Shown piece after piece: positions 8,563 to 21,485 of a stretch of DNA of 64,000 nt; the stretch's first letter is position 1; every line of letters begins with the position of its first letter. This DNA comes from Gammaproteobacteria bacterium (lineage in GTDB: Bacteria; Pseudomonadota; Gammaproteobacteria; Burkholderiales; Gallionellaceae), in the NCBI GenBank assembly GCA_018820925.1, contig JAHJNJ010000039.1:1-64000 (forward strand), given 5' to 3'. The notes under the pieces are model-generated. The model was not told the DNA's origin and made no database searches. It saw nothing but the letters and a program-made list of their open reading frames with translations. Position numbers and translations under genes: made by a program.

Positions 8563-9597
8563 ATGTGTAATGTTTGCGGTTGCGGTGCGGGAGAAACAAC
8601 GATTGACGGCAAGGCCGTGGAGCATGACGGGCATGGCCACAGCCACGGCGGTCATTTCCACGTGCATGCGGACGGTACCGCGCACGATCACGATCACGAC
8701 CACGATCATGATCACACCCACGACCATGCGCAGGCAAAACACGTGCACTACCACCTGCATGAGGACGGCACCTCACACGAGCATGTGCACGATCATGCCC
8801 ACGGCCACGGCCATTCGCATACGCATGATCACGATCATGAACACAGTCATGCACACGATGCGACTATCCACTACGGGCTGGGCCCGGCCGGCGCGCATGC
8901 GCCCGGCATGAGCCAGTCGCGCATGGTGAAGATCGAGAAGGATATCCTGTCCAAAAACGACAGCTACGCCAACGACAATCGCGGCCATCTGGCCGGGCAT
9001 GGCATCTTCGCCCTGAACCTGGTGTCCAGTCCCGGTTCCGGCAAGACCACGCTGCTCGTGAAAACCATCGGCGCGCTGAACGGCAGCCTGCCGCTTGCGG
9101 TGATCGAGGGCGACCAGCAGACCGACAACGATGCCGCGCGCATCCGCGCCACCGGCGCACCCGCGCTGCAAATCAACACCGGCAAGGGATGTCACCTGGA
9201 TGCGTTCATGGTGGGCAAAGCCATTCACCAGCTTGACCTGCAGGACGACAGCCTGTTGCTGATCGAGAACGTCGGCAACCTGGTGTGTCCCGCCAGCTTC
9301 GATCTGGGCGAGGCGCACAAGGTCGCGATACTTTCCGTGACCGAAGGCGAAGACAAGCCGCTAAAATACCCCGATATGTTCCTCGCTTCCGACCTGATGC
9401 TGTTGAACAAATGCGACCTGCTGCCGTACCTGACCTTCGATGCCGACCTGGCCGTGGCCAATGCGCGCCGCGTCAATCCGGATATCAAGGTGATCCGCAT
9501 CTCTGCCACCAGCGGCGAGGGTATGGAAGAATGGCTGGAGTGGATCAGGGCGGGTTGCAGGAAAGCGGTAGACAGAAAAACGATAGATGGCAGGTAA
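8563..9597 (+). CDS. hypB: Hydrogenase nickel incorporation GTPase HypB with long His-rich N-terminus
   Basis: CxxCGC motif MCNVCGCG; His/Asp-rich stretch; P-loop [19 protein letters not shown]. Confidence 0.98.
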   Translation: MCNVCGCGAGETTIDGKAVEHDGHGHSHGGHFHVHADGTAHDHDHDHDHDHTHDHAQAKHVHYHLHEDGTSHEHVHDHAHGHGHSHTHDHDHEHSHAHDATIHYGLGPAGAHAPGMSQSRMVKIEKDILSKNDSYANDNRGHLAGHGIFALNLVSSPGSGKTTLLVKTIGALNGSLPLAVIEGDQQTDNDAARIRATGAPALQINTGKGCHLDAFMVGKAIHQLDLQDDSLLLIENVGNLVCPASFDLGEAHKVAILSVTEGEDKPLKYPDMFLASDLMLLNKCDLLPYLTFDADLAVANARRVNPDIKVIRISATSGEGMEEWLEWIRAGCRKAVDRKTIDGR

Positions 9598-9599
9598 AC

Positions 9600-9630
9600 G
9601 TAGGATGGGTGGAGCGCAGCGATACCCATC
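9600..9630. repeat. Half-copy of the GTAGGATGGGTGGAGCG(C/T)AGCGATACCCATC repeat
   Basis: Matches one arm of the 31010-31088 palindrome with one mismatch. Confidence 0.85.
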
Positions 9631-9659
9631 AAAAAAATGAATCGCAAAACCAAAAAATC

Positions 9660-9781
9660 AGCCACAGAGATCACAGAGAAAACGGCACCGGCTTTCCTCT
9701 GTGAGCTCTGTACCCGCAGGGGGCAGGCCGTGGTTGTAAGGGGCTTAAGCCCCAACAACACACGCTCTGTTCTCTGTGGCT
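9660..9781. repeat. Nested inverted repeats: AGCCACAGAGA...TCTCTGTGGCT enclosing GGGGCTTAAGCCCC
   Basis: Read directly in the hypB-hypF gap. Confidence 0.75.
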
Positions 9782-9803
9782 ATAATCGGTTTTAAAGGCA
9801 GTT

Positions 9804-12107
<2,304 letters not shown>

Positions 12108-12109
12108 AC

Positions 12110-12364
12110 ATGTGTCTCGCCATTCCCGCCCGCATCGAAGAACTGACGACTCCGGGCAGTGCCATCGTCAACCTGGGCGGTGTGCGCAAGGAAATTTCTC
12201 TGGCGCTGGTGGACGACGCCACCACCGGTGATTACGTCATCGTGCATGTCGGCTATGCGCTGCAGAAACTGGATCAGGAAGAGGCCGAACGCACGCTGGA
12301 AATATTTGCCGAGATGGGGCAGATGGAAGAGTTGCGCGAGGAATTGTCCGGAGGCGCAGCATGA
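12110..12364 (+). CDS. hypC: Hydrogenase assembly chaperone HypC
   Basis: MCLAIPARIEEL; DYVIVHVGYALQKLDQEEAERTLEIF. Confidence 0.96.
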   Translation: MCLAIPARIEELTTPGSAIVNLGGVRKEISLALVDDATTGDYVIVHVGYALQKLDQEEAERTLEIFAEMGQMEELREELSGGAA

Positions 12365-12404
12365 AACTGGCACCTGTCTTGAATGTCATTCCGGCGGTGT
12401 CCTC

Positions 12405-13517
12405 ATGAAATATGTAGACGAATTCCGCGACGGTGAACTCGCCAGGAACATCTCCGCCAACATCGCGCGCGAAGCCGACTCGAAGCGTAATTATCGATTA
12501 ATGGAATTCTGCGGCGGACATACGCACGCCATCTCGCGCTACGGTATCGCCGACCTGTTGCCGTCCAATGTGCGCATGATCCACGGTCCCGGTTGTCCGG
12601 TGTGTGTGCTGCCCATCGGCCGCGTGGATCAGGCCATCCGCCTGGCGCGCGAGCACGGCGTGATCCTGTGTACCTACGCCGACACCGTGCGCGTGCCCGC
12701 TTCCGACAATCTTTCATTGATGCGCGCCAAGGCCAACGGCGCCGATGTGCGCATGATCTATTCGACGCAGGATGCGCTGAAGGCCGCGCGCGACAATCCC
12801 GGGCGCGAAGTGGTGTTCCTCGCCATCGGTTTCGAGACCACCACGCCGCCGACTGCCGTGGCGATCAAACAGGCCGCCGCCGAGGGTTTGAAGAATTTCA
12901 GCATCCTGTGCGACCACGTGCTCACCCCCGCCGCGATGCATGCCATTCTGGCGGTGGAGGGCGGCGTGGAGATCGACGGTTTCGTCGGCCCCGCGCATGT
13001 GTCCACCGTGATCGGCAGCAAACCGTACGAACCTTTCGCGGACGATTACGGCAAGCCGGTGGTCATCGCCGGGTTCGAGCCGCTGGATGTGATGCAGGCG
13101 ATATTGATGCTGGTACGCCAGATCAACGACGGACGCGCCGCCGTCGAAAACGAATTCACGCGCGCCGTGACGCGCGAAGGAAACCTGAAAGCACAGGAGC
13201 TGGTGGCGGAAGTGTTCGAACTGCGCGACATGTTCGAATGGCGCGGCCTGGGCAGCGTGCCGAACAGCGCGTTGAAACTGCGTTCCAGGTACGCCGCCTT
13301 CGATGCCGAGCTGAAATTCAAGGTGGATTACGTGGCGGTGCCGGACAACAAGGCCTGCGAATGCGCCGCGATCCTGAGAGGCCAGAAACGCCCGCAGGAA
13401 TGCAAGATATTCGGCACGGTATGCACGCCGGAGAATCCGGTCGGTTCGTGCATGGTGTCGTCGGAAGGGGCGTGTGCGGCGCACTATAGTTACGGAAGAT
13501 TCAGGGAAGCTGCCTGA
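12405..13517 (+). CDS. hypD: Hydrogenase formation protein HypD
   Basis: MEFCGGHTHAI, GPGCPVCVLP, CAAILRGQKRPQECKIFGTVCTPENPVGSCMVSSEGACAAHY. Confidence 0.97.
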   Translation: MKYVDEFRDGELARNISANIAREADSKRNYRLMEFCGGHTHAISRYGIADLLPSNVRMIHGPGCPVCVLPIGRVDQAIRLAREHGVILCTYADTVRVPASDNLSLMRAKANGADVRMIYSTQDALKAARDNPGREVVFLAIGFETTTPPTAVAIKQAAAEGLKNFSILCDHVLTPAAMHAILAVEGGVEIDGFVGPAHVSTVIGSKPYEPFADDYGKPVVIAGFEPLDVMQAILMLVRQINDGRAAVENEFTRAVTREGNLKAQELVAEVFELRDMFEWRGLGSVPNSALKLRSRYAAFDAELKFKVDYVAVPDNKACECAAILRGQKRPQECKIFGTVCTPENPVGSCMVSSEGACAAHYSYGRFREAA

Positions 13518-13524
13518 TGAATTT

Positions 13525-13604
13525 GTAGGGTGGGCACGTTGTTTGTGCCCACGCGGTGCAATGTACGAGAATCCGCGTGGGCACAACAAACGTGCCCACC
13601 CTAC
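13525..13604. repeat. Long palindrome GTAGGGTGGGCACGTTGTTTGTGCCCACGCGG...CCGCGTGGGCACAACAAACGTGCCCACCCTAC
   Basis: About 32-bp near-perfect inverted arms between hypD and hypE; same family at 28068 and 39023. Confidence 0.9.
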
Positions 13605-13636
13605 GCACAGACACGGATTTACAGGAAATCAAAGTA

Positions 13637-14685
13637 ATGAACACAGTCAAACCCAACTACACCCGCGCCCTCGACATCAAACACGGCCGCGTCGACATGT
13701 CGCACGGTTCTGGCGGGCGCGCGATGGCGCAGCTCATCACGGAGCTTTTCTCTTCCGCTTTTGATAACGAATACCTGGCGCAGGGTAATGACGGCGCGAC
13801 GTTGCCACATGCCGACGGCCATCTGGTGATGGCGACAGACAGCCATGTGGTGTCGCCGCTGTTTTTTGCGGGCGGCGACATCGGCTGCCTGTCGGTGCAT
13901 GGCACCATCAACGACGTGGCGGTGATGGGGGCCAAGCCGTTGTACTTGTCGGCGTCGTTCATCCTCGAAGAGGGCTATCCGCTGGCCGACCTGAAGCGCA
14001 TTGTCGACTCGATGGCGCAGGCTGCGCGCGACGCGGGCGTGCCCATCGTCACCGGCGATACCAAGGTGGTGGAGCAGGGCAAGGGCGACGGCGTGTTCAT
14101 CACCACCACGGGGGTGGGCGTGGTGCGCGACGGTATTCATCTGTCCGGCGACCTGGCGCAGCCGGGCGACAAGATATTGTTGTCCGGCAGCATCGGCGAT
14201 CACGGCATGGCGATATTGTCGCAGCGCGAGGGGTTGACGTTCTCGGCGCCCATCGTGTCGGACACGGCGGCGTTGCATGGACTCATCTCGGTGATGCTGG
14301 ACAGCGGGGCGAAGCTGCGCGTGCTGCGCGATCCGACGCGCGGCGGGCTGGCGACGACGCTGAACGAAATCGCCAAACAATCCGGCGTGGGCATGATGCT
14401 GCACGAATCGGCCATTGCGGTGAACCAGCCGGTCGAGGCGGCCTGCGAATTTCTCGGGCTGGATCCGCTGTATGTGGCGAATGAAGGCAAGCTGATCGCG
14501 ATCTGTGCGCCGGAAGATGCAGCGCGTTTGCTGGAAGTGATGCGCGCCCATCCGCTGGGCGGCGCCGCGTCCATCATCGGCGAAGTGCAGGAAGATGCGC
14601 ACGGTTTTGTGCAGATGACCACCAAACTGGGCGGCCGCCGCGTCGTGGATTGGCTGGCCGGGGAACAGTTGCCGAGGATCTGTTG

Positions 14686-14686
<1 letters not shown>
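13637..14686 (+). CDS. hypE: Hydrogenase expression/formation protein HypE
   Basis: HGSGGRAMAQLI; DSHVVSPLFFAGGDIGCLSVHGTINDVAVMGAKPLYLS; C-terminal LPRIC. Confidence 0.97.
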
Positions 14687-16129
<1,443 letters not shown>

Positions 16130-16137
<8 letters not shown>

Positions 16138-17143
16138 TGTGGCAACACCTCTCAACCTGCTCTGGCTGCAATCGGGCGGCTGCGGCGGTTGCACGCTGTC
16201 GCTGCTGAATGCGGATTGCCGCAACCTGGTCGACACGCTGAGAAGTTTCGGTATCAACCTGCTGTGGCATCCCTCCCTGTCCGAACAGAGTGCGGACGAG
16301 GCGCGCAGGATTTTCGAGATGTGCGCCAGCGGGGAAACGCGGCTGGACATCCTGTGCCTGGAAGGAGCAGTGCTGAAGGGGCCGTTCGGCAGCGGCGGTT
16401 TCCACCGCACCACGGGCAACGAGTCGATGATGCATCTGCTCGAGCGCCTGGCCGGGGTTGCACGGCACACGGTGGCGGTGGGCAGTTGCGCCGCGTTCGG
16501 CGGGGTGACGGCGGCCGGTATCAACCCGGCCGATGCCTGCGGCATGCAATATGACATCGATGAGCAGGGCGGCTTGCTCGGCGAAGATTACCGCGCGGGC
16601 GACGGCTTGCCCGTGATCAACATCGCAGGGTGTCCCACGCATCCCAACTGGGTGATGGAAACGCTGGTGGCGATTGCGCAGGGCGAGATGTATGAATCGA
16701 ACCTGGATGTGTACCGGCGTCCGCGCCTGTATGCGGACCATCTGGTGCATCACGGTTGCAAGCGCAACGAGTTCTATGAATTCAAGGCCAGCGCGCACAA
16801 ACCCTCCGACCTGGGGTGCCTGATGGAACACATGGGTTGCAAGGGCACGCAAGTGCATGCCGATTGCAACATCCGTTTGTGGAACGGCGAGGGTTCCTGC
16901 ACGCGCGGCGGCTATGCCTGCATCGCCTGCACCGAGCCGGGCTTTGAAGAACCGGGTCATGCATTCGGCATCACGCCCAAAGTGGCGGGTATTCCCATCG
17001 GTCTGCCGACGGACATGCCGAAAGCATGGTTTGTCGCGCTGGCGGCCTTGTCCAAATCGGCCACGCCCAGGCGCGTGAAAGAGAATGCGGTGGCCGACCA
17101 TCAGGTGGTCGTCCCGGCGAACAAGAGGACGCGATTGAAATGA
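16130..17143 (+). CDS. hoxB: Regulatory (H2-sensing) hydrogenase small subunit HupU/HoxB
   Basis: LLWLQSGGCGGCTLSLL start without Tat signal; AVGSCAAFGGVTAAG; GEGSCTRGGYACIACTEPGFEEPGH; ATG overlaps hoxA stop. Confidence 0.93.
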
Positions 17144-18588
17144 GCCGCCGTATCGTTGGGCCGTTCAACCGTGTTGAAGGCGATCTGGAAGTCACGCTCG
17201 ATATCGAGTCCGGTCGCGTGCGCGCGGCTTTCGTGAATTCGCCCATGTACCGCGGCTTCGAGCAGATCCTGGCGGGCAAGCATCCGCTGGACGCGCTGGT
17301 GTTTGTGCCGCGCATCTGCGGGATTTGCTCGGTGGCGCAATCGGCGGCGTCGGCACAGGCGCTGGCGCAAAGCATGGGCATCCAGCCTCCGCAAAACGGC
17401 CGCCTGGCGGCCAACCTGACGCTGGCCGCGGAAAATCTGGCAGACCATCTCAGCCATTTTTATTTGTTCTTCATGCCGGATTTTGCGCGTGACGGTTATC
17501 GCGATCGCGCGTGGTTTACCGACGTGCAGGCCCGTTTCAAGGCGGTGACGGGTTCGGCCACGGCAGATGTATTGCCGGTGCGTGCCAAATTCATGAATGT
17601 GATGGGCTATCTGGCGGGCCGCTGGCCGCACACGCTTTCCCTGCAGCCCGGCGGTTCGTCGCGCCCGCTGGAAGAGGCGGAGAAATTGCGCCTGAAAATC
17701 CTGCTCGCCGAGTTTCGTGCATTTCTGGAAAACACTTTGTTCGGCGATAGTCTGGAAGCGGTGGCGGCACTGGATTCCGAAGCCGCACTTTATGCGTGGA
17801 TGGAGCCGCGCGCACAGCGCGCAGACTTCCCGCGTTTCCTGAACATCGCGCGCGATATCGGGTTGCAGCACATGGGTCGCGCCACGGACCGGTTCATCAG
17901 CTATGGCGCGTATTCCGACGGCACGGCTCCCCTGTTTGCGGCGGGAGTGTGGGCGGAAGAAATATTGCATAAATTGGACATCGGCGCGATCCGCGAGGAT
18001 GTGACGCGCAGCTGGATGGCGGGCGATGCCGCACTGGCCCCGCACGAGGGCCGTACCCAGCCGGATCCGGACAAGGCGGATGCCTATTCGTGGTGCAAGG
18101 CGCCGCGCCTGTCCGGGAAAGTGGTGGAGACGGGCGCGCTGGCGCGCCAGATGGTGGCCGGGCATCCGCTGGTACGCGACATGGTGAATCTCCACGGTGC
18201 CAGCGTGACGGCAAGGATTGTCGGGCGTATGCTGGAATTTGCGCTGGTGCTGCCCGCGATGGAAACCTGGTTGCGGCAGATACTGCCGGGCGACACGTAT
18301 TGTTTGCCGTCTCACGAGCTTGAGGATGCGCGCGGCATCGGCCTGATCGAAGCGGCGCGCGGTGCGCTCGGGCACTGGCTGGATGTGCGCAACGGGAGAA
18401 TCCATAATTACCAGATCATCGCACCCACCACCTGGAATTTCTCCCCGCGCGATGCCGTCGGGGAGCCCGGCGCACTGGAGCAGGCGCTGGTCGGGCTGGA
18501 AGCGGAAGAAGGCGGGGACGCGGCGCCGCTGCAGGTGCAGCATGTGGTCAGGTCGTTCGATCCGTGCATGGTGTGCACGGTGCATTAA
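17140..18588 (+). CDS. hoxC: Regulatory (H2-sensing) hydrogenase large subunit HupV/HoxC
   Basis: VPRICGICSVAQS; terminates directly at DPCMVCTVH with no cleavable extension. Confidence 0.94.
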   Translation: MSRRIVGPFNRVEGDLEVTLDIESGRVRAAFVNSPMYRGFEQILAGKHPLDALVFVPRICGICSVAQSAASAQALAQSMGIQPPQNGRLAANLTLAAENLADHLSHFYLFFMPDFARDGYRDRAWFTDVQARFKAVTGSATADVLPVRAKFMNVMGYLAGRWPHTLSLQPGGSSRPLEEAEKLRLKILLAEFRAFLENTLFGDSLEAVAALDSEAALYAWMEPRAQRADFPRFLNIARDIGLQHMGRATDRFISYGAYSDGTAPLFAAGVWAEEILHKLDIGAIREDVTRSWMAGDAALAPHEGRTQPDPDKADAYSWCKAPRLSGKVVETGALARQMVAGHPLVRDMVNLHGASVTARIVGRMLEFALVLPAMETWLRQILPGDTYCLPSHELEDARGIGLIEAARGALGHWLDVRNGRIHNYQIIAPTTWNFSPRDAVGEPGALEQALVGLEAEEGGDAAPLQVQHVVRSFDPCMVCTVH

Positions 18589-18600
18589 CCGGAGAAAATC

Positions 18601-19044
18601 ATGGAACGCTTCACCATCTCACTCGATGAAAAACTCGCCAGCGAATTCGACCGGCTGATCCGCGAGCGCGGCTACCTGAACCGCTCCGAGGCGGTGCGCG
18701 ACATGTTGCGCGGCAAGATGGATACGCTGCGCCTGCAGGAAGCGCAGGCGCCGTTCTGCGTGGCCAGCCTGTCCTATGTATACAACCACCACGAGCGCGA
18801 TCTGGCCGAGCGGCTGACCGAACTGCAGCACGATCATCACGATCTGGTGGTGGCGTCGACGCATGTGCATCTGGATCACGACAATTGCCTGGAAACGGTG
18901 ATGCTGCGCGGCAAGACCGAAGTGGTGCGGCGCTTTGCCGATGCGCTGATCGCCGAGCGCGGCGTGCGCCACGGCCAGGTCAATCTGGTGCCGGTCGATG
19001 CGGATACCGGTCACGGCCACGTGCACAGCCATCCGACGTCCTGA
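18601..19044 (+). CDS. nikR: Nickel-responsive regulator NikR
   Basis: RHH domain MERFTISLDEKLASEFDRLIRERGYLNRSEAVRDMLR; Ni-site pattern HVHLDHDNCLE. Confidence 0.95.
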   Translation: MERFTISLDEKLASEFDRLIRERGYLNRSEAVRDMLRGKMDTLRLQEAQAPFCVASLSYVYNHHERDLAERLTELQHDHHDLVVASTHVHLDHDNCLETVMLRGKTEVVRRFADALIAERGVRHGQVNLVPVDADTGHGHVHSHPTS

Positions 19045-19060
19045 TCAGCGGCAGACCGCC

Positions 19061-20407
19061 ATGAGTCCCCATCATACTTCCCCCACCCGCCTGCCGATCC
19101 CGAGCGAGCTGGATCCGTTCTCGGAATCCGCCTGGATCGAAGTGGTGCGTTCGATGGACGAGGTGTACAACGAGCTGCTGCAATACGAAGTGGTGCTGGA
19201 GCAGAAAAATTCCGAACTGGAAGAATCGCAGCAATTCATTTTCAGCATCCTCACGTCGATGTCCGACCTGCTGGTGGTGTGCGACCGCAACGGCGTGATC
19301 GAGGAGGTGAATCATTCGCTGCTCGCCTTTACCGGCAAGCGCGAGCAGGAAATGAAGGGCGCAAAGTTGTCGTCGCTGTTTGCGGACGAAAACGATTGCG
19401 CCACGGCAAAGCGGGTGATCTCCAGCCTGACGACTGAACCCGCCAACGACGTGGAGCTGCAATTCCGCACGCGCGACGGCACCACCACCCCGGTGGCGCT
19501 CAATTTCACGCCGCGCCTGTCCGCCGCCAAGAAATTGCTGGGCGTGGTGATCACCGGGCGCCCGGTGGGCGAACTGCGGCGCGCCTATCACAAGCTGCGC
19601 GAAGCGCACGACGAACTCAAGCGTACCCAGCAGCAATTGCTGCAGTCCGAGAAAATGGCTTCGCTGGGCAAGCTGGTGGCGGGGGTGGCGCACGAGTTGA
19701 ACAACCCGATCAGTTTCGTGCTGGGCAACATGCATGCGATGCAACGTTATACGCCGCGCCTGAAACGTTACCTGGATGCAATCCACGGCGGCGAATCGCG
19801 CGAGGTGCTACAGAAGCTGCGCACCGAATTGCGCATCGATCACGTTCTGGCCGATCTGCAACCGCTGCTGGACGGGTCGGTAGAAGGGGCGGAACGCACG
19901 CGCGTTATTGTGGACGGCTTGAAGCGCTTCTCCGCCGCGGATCGCGACGAGAATGTCGAGTTCAACCTGGCCGAAACCATCGAACGCTCGGTGCACTGGG
20001 TAACCCGTGCCACGCCGACCAATTTCCGCGTGCAGATCGACCTGCCCAAAGACATGCCGTTTTACGGTTCGCCCGGACAGATTCAGCAGGTGATCACCAA
20101 CCTCGTGCAGAACGCATCTGACGCCACGGAAAAAATGCCCGATCCGATGTTGACTGTTACGGCCGAGGTGGTGGGTGAGGTGCTTTGCATCCGTTTCCGC
20201 GACAACGGCCCGGGCATTTCGGAGCAGGCACTGAGCAAGATATTCGATCCGTTCTACACCACCAAGCCGGTCGGCAAGGGTACCGGACTCGGGCTGTCGA
20301 TCAGCTACGGCATCATCGAACGCCATGGCGGGCAGCTTTCGGTGAGCAACGCGGAAGGGGGCGGTGCCGAATTCAAGTTGTGCCTGCCACGCGCAAACCG
20401 GAAATAG
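19061..20407 (+). CDS. hupT: PAS-domain sensor histidine kinase HupT/HoxJ
   Basis: H-box VAGVAHELNNPISFVLGN; N/G boxes DNGPGI, GKGTGLGLSISYGI; follows hupUV. Confidence 0.92.
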   Translation: MSPHHTSPTRLPIPSELDPFSESAWIEVVRSMDEVYNELLQYEVVLEQKNSELEESQQFIFSILTSMSDLLVVCDRNGVIEEVNHSLLAFTGKREQEMKGAKLSSLFADENDCATAKRVISSLTTEPANDVELQFRTRDGTTTPVALNFTPRLSAAKKLLGVVITGRPVGELRRAYHKLREAHDELKRTQQQLLQSEKMASLGKLVAGVAHELNNPISFVLGNMHAMQRYTPRLKRYLDAIHGGESREVLQKLRTELRIDHVLADLQPLLDGSVEGAERTRVIVDGLKRFSAADRDENVEFNLAETIERSVHWVTRATPTNFRVQIDLPKDMPFYGSPGQIQQVITNLVQNASDATEKMPDPMLTVTAEVVGEVLCIRFRDNGPGISEQALSKIFDPFYTTKPVGKGTGLGLSISYGIIERHGGQLSVSNAEGGGAEFKLCLPRANRK

Positions 20408-20575
20408 GCTCAAAGCAAATCGGAAGGCAGCTTTCCAGTGGTTTTCTTCCTGATTTCCCTGTCCACTTTTCGCAAGCCCCATTTGTTTATTTTTATAATA
20501 TTTTGACGTTATGAATTAATGCGTTGCGAGCGCACCGCAAGTAGGCCTACTGCAACATGGATTATTCGCTTTTCA

Positions 20576-20591
20576 TGGCATGGTTCTTGTA
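20576..20591 (+). promoter_or_regulatory. Possible weak sigma54-like element TGGCATGGTTCTTGTA upstream of the Ni/Co permease
   Basis: -24 box as at 3772 but -12 GC replaced by GT; a sigma70 promoter is also possible. Confidence 0.3.
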
Positions 20592-20625
20592 AGAGAATAT
20601 ATAAAATCTTCTTACAGGAGGCGTT

Positions 20626-21441
20626 ATGGAAAGCGTACATGCCAGTATTTACCCGCTGATCATGCTGGCTGTTGTGCTCGGCATGAAGCACGGCATGGAC
20701 GCCGACCACCTCGCCACCATCGACGGTCTGACCCGTTTCAATGCCGCTGCCGGACGCAAGAAGCTGGCGCGTCTGTGCGGTTTCCTGTTCTCGCTCGGCC
20801 ACGGGATCGTGGTGTGCATCGTCGCGGTTGCCACCAGCTTGTTATTCCAGCAGGGTGCAGTGCCGGAATGGATGGACGATGTCGGTGCCTGGGTGTCGGC
20901 TTTTTTTCTGGTCACGCTGGGCGTACTCAACCTGTATGCCGTGTTTTCCACCCCTGCACATGAAATGGTACAGATGGTCGGTCTCAAGGGCCGCTGGCTG
21001 GGCCAGCTCAGGCATGCCAGCCATCCCGTGCTGATCGCCATGGTGGGTTCGCTGTTCGCGTTTTCGTTCGACACGCTGTCTCAAGCCACCCTGTTTTCCG
21101 CCACTGCCACGCAATACGGCGGCGTCATGTCCGCATTCCTGCTGGCGGTGTGTTTCATGCTCGGCATGATGGTGACCGATGCCGCCAACGGCTTGTGGAT
21201 CTCGCACCTGCTGCAGCGCGCCGACGCGACCGCCCGCGCCGCCTCGCGCATCATGGGCGTGACCGTGGCCCTGCTCAGCCTGTTCGTGGCGGCGCTGGGT
21301 CTGTCGCGCCGCTTCTTCCCCGAAGCCTCGTCCTGGCAGGAAGGACGCGAATTGTTCATCGGCTGTTCCATCGTCGCGGTGGTCGCCCTCAGTTTCCTGT
21401 TTGCGCGCTACACCCAGCAGCGCGTATCTGCTCCAGCCTGA
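20626..21441 (+). CDS. NiCoT-family nickel/cobalt permease
   Basis: GMKHGMDADHLATIDGLTR signature; LFSLGHGIVV; several TM segments. Confidence 0.9.
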   Translation: MESVHASIYPLIMLAVVLGMKHGMDADHLATIDGLTRFNAAAGRKKLARLCGFLFSLGHGIVVCIVAVATSLLFQQGAVPEWMDDVGAWVSAFFLVTLGVLNLYAVFSTPAHEMVQMVGLKGRWLGQLRHASHPVLIAMVGSLFAFSFDTLSQATLFSATATQYGGVMSAFLLAVCFMLGMMVTDAANGLWISHLLQRADATARAASRIMGVTVALLSLFVAALGLSRRFFPEASSWQEGRELFIGCSIVAVVALSFLFARYTQQRVSAPA

Positions 21442-21485
21442 TTTCCCTTGCATTGGTTCGATGTAGATTTTTATTCGGAGGAGTT

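Noticed and set aside
8640-8870. CAYGAY-rich tandem stretch considered as a CRISPR or satellite repeat
   Set aside because: It is the His/Asp codon run of hypB; no conserved repeat-spacer structure.
21150-21485. N-terminal extension of the TonB receptor ORF
   Set aside because: Overlaps the NiCoT gene out of frame; a signal peptide and Shine-Dalgarno define ATG 21486.
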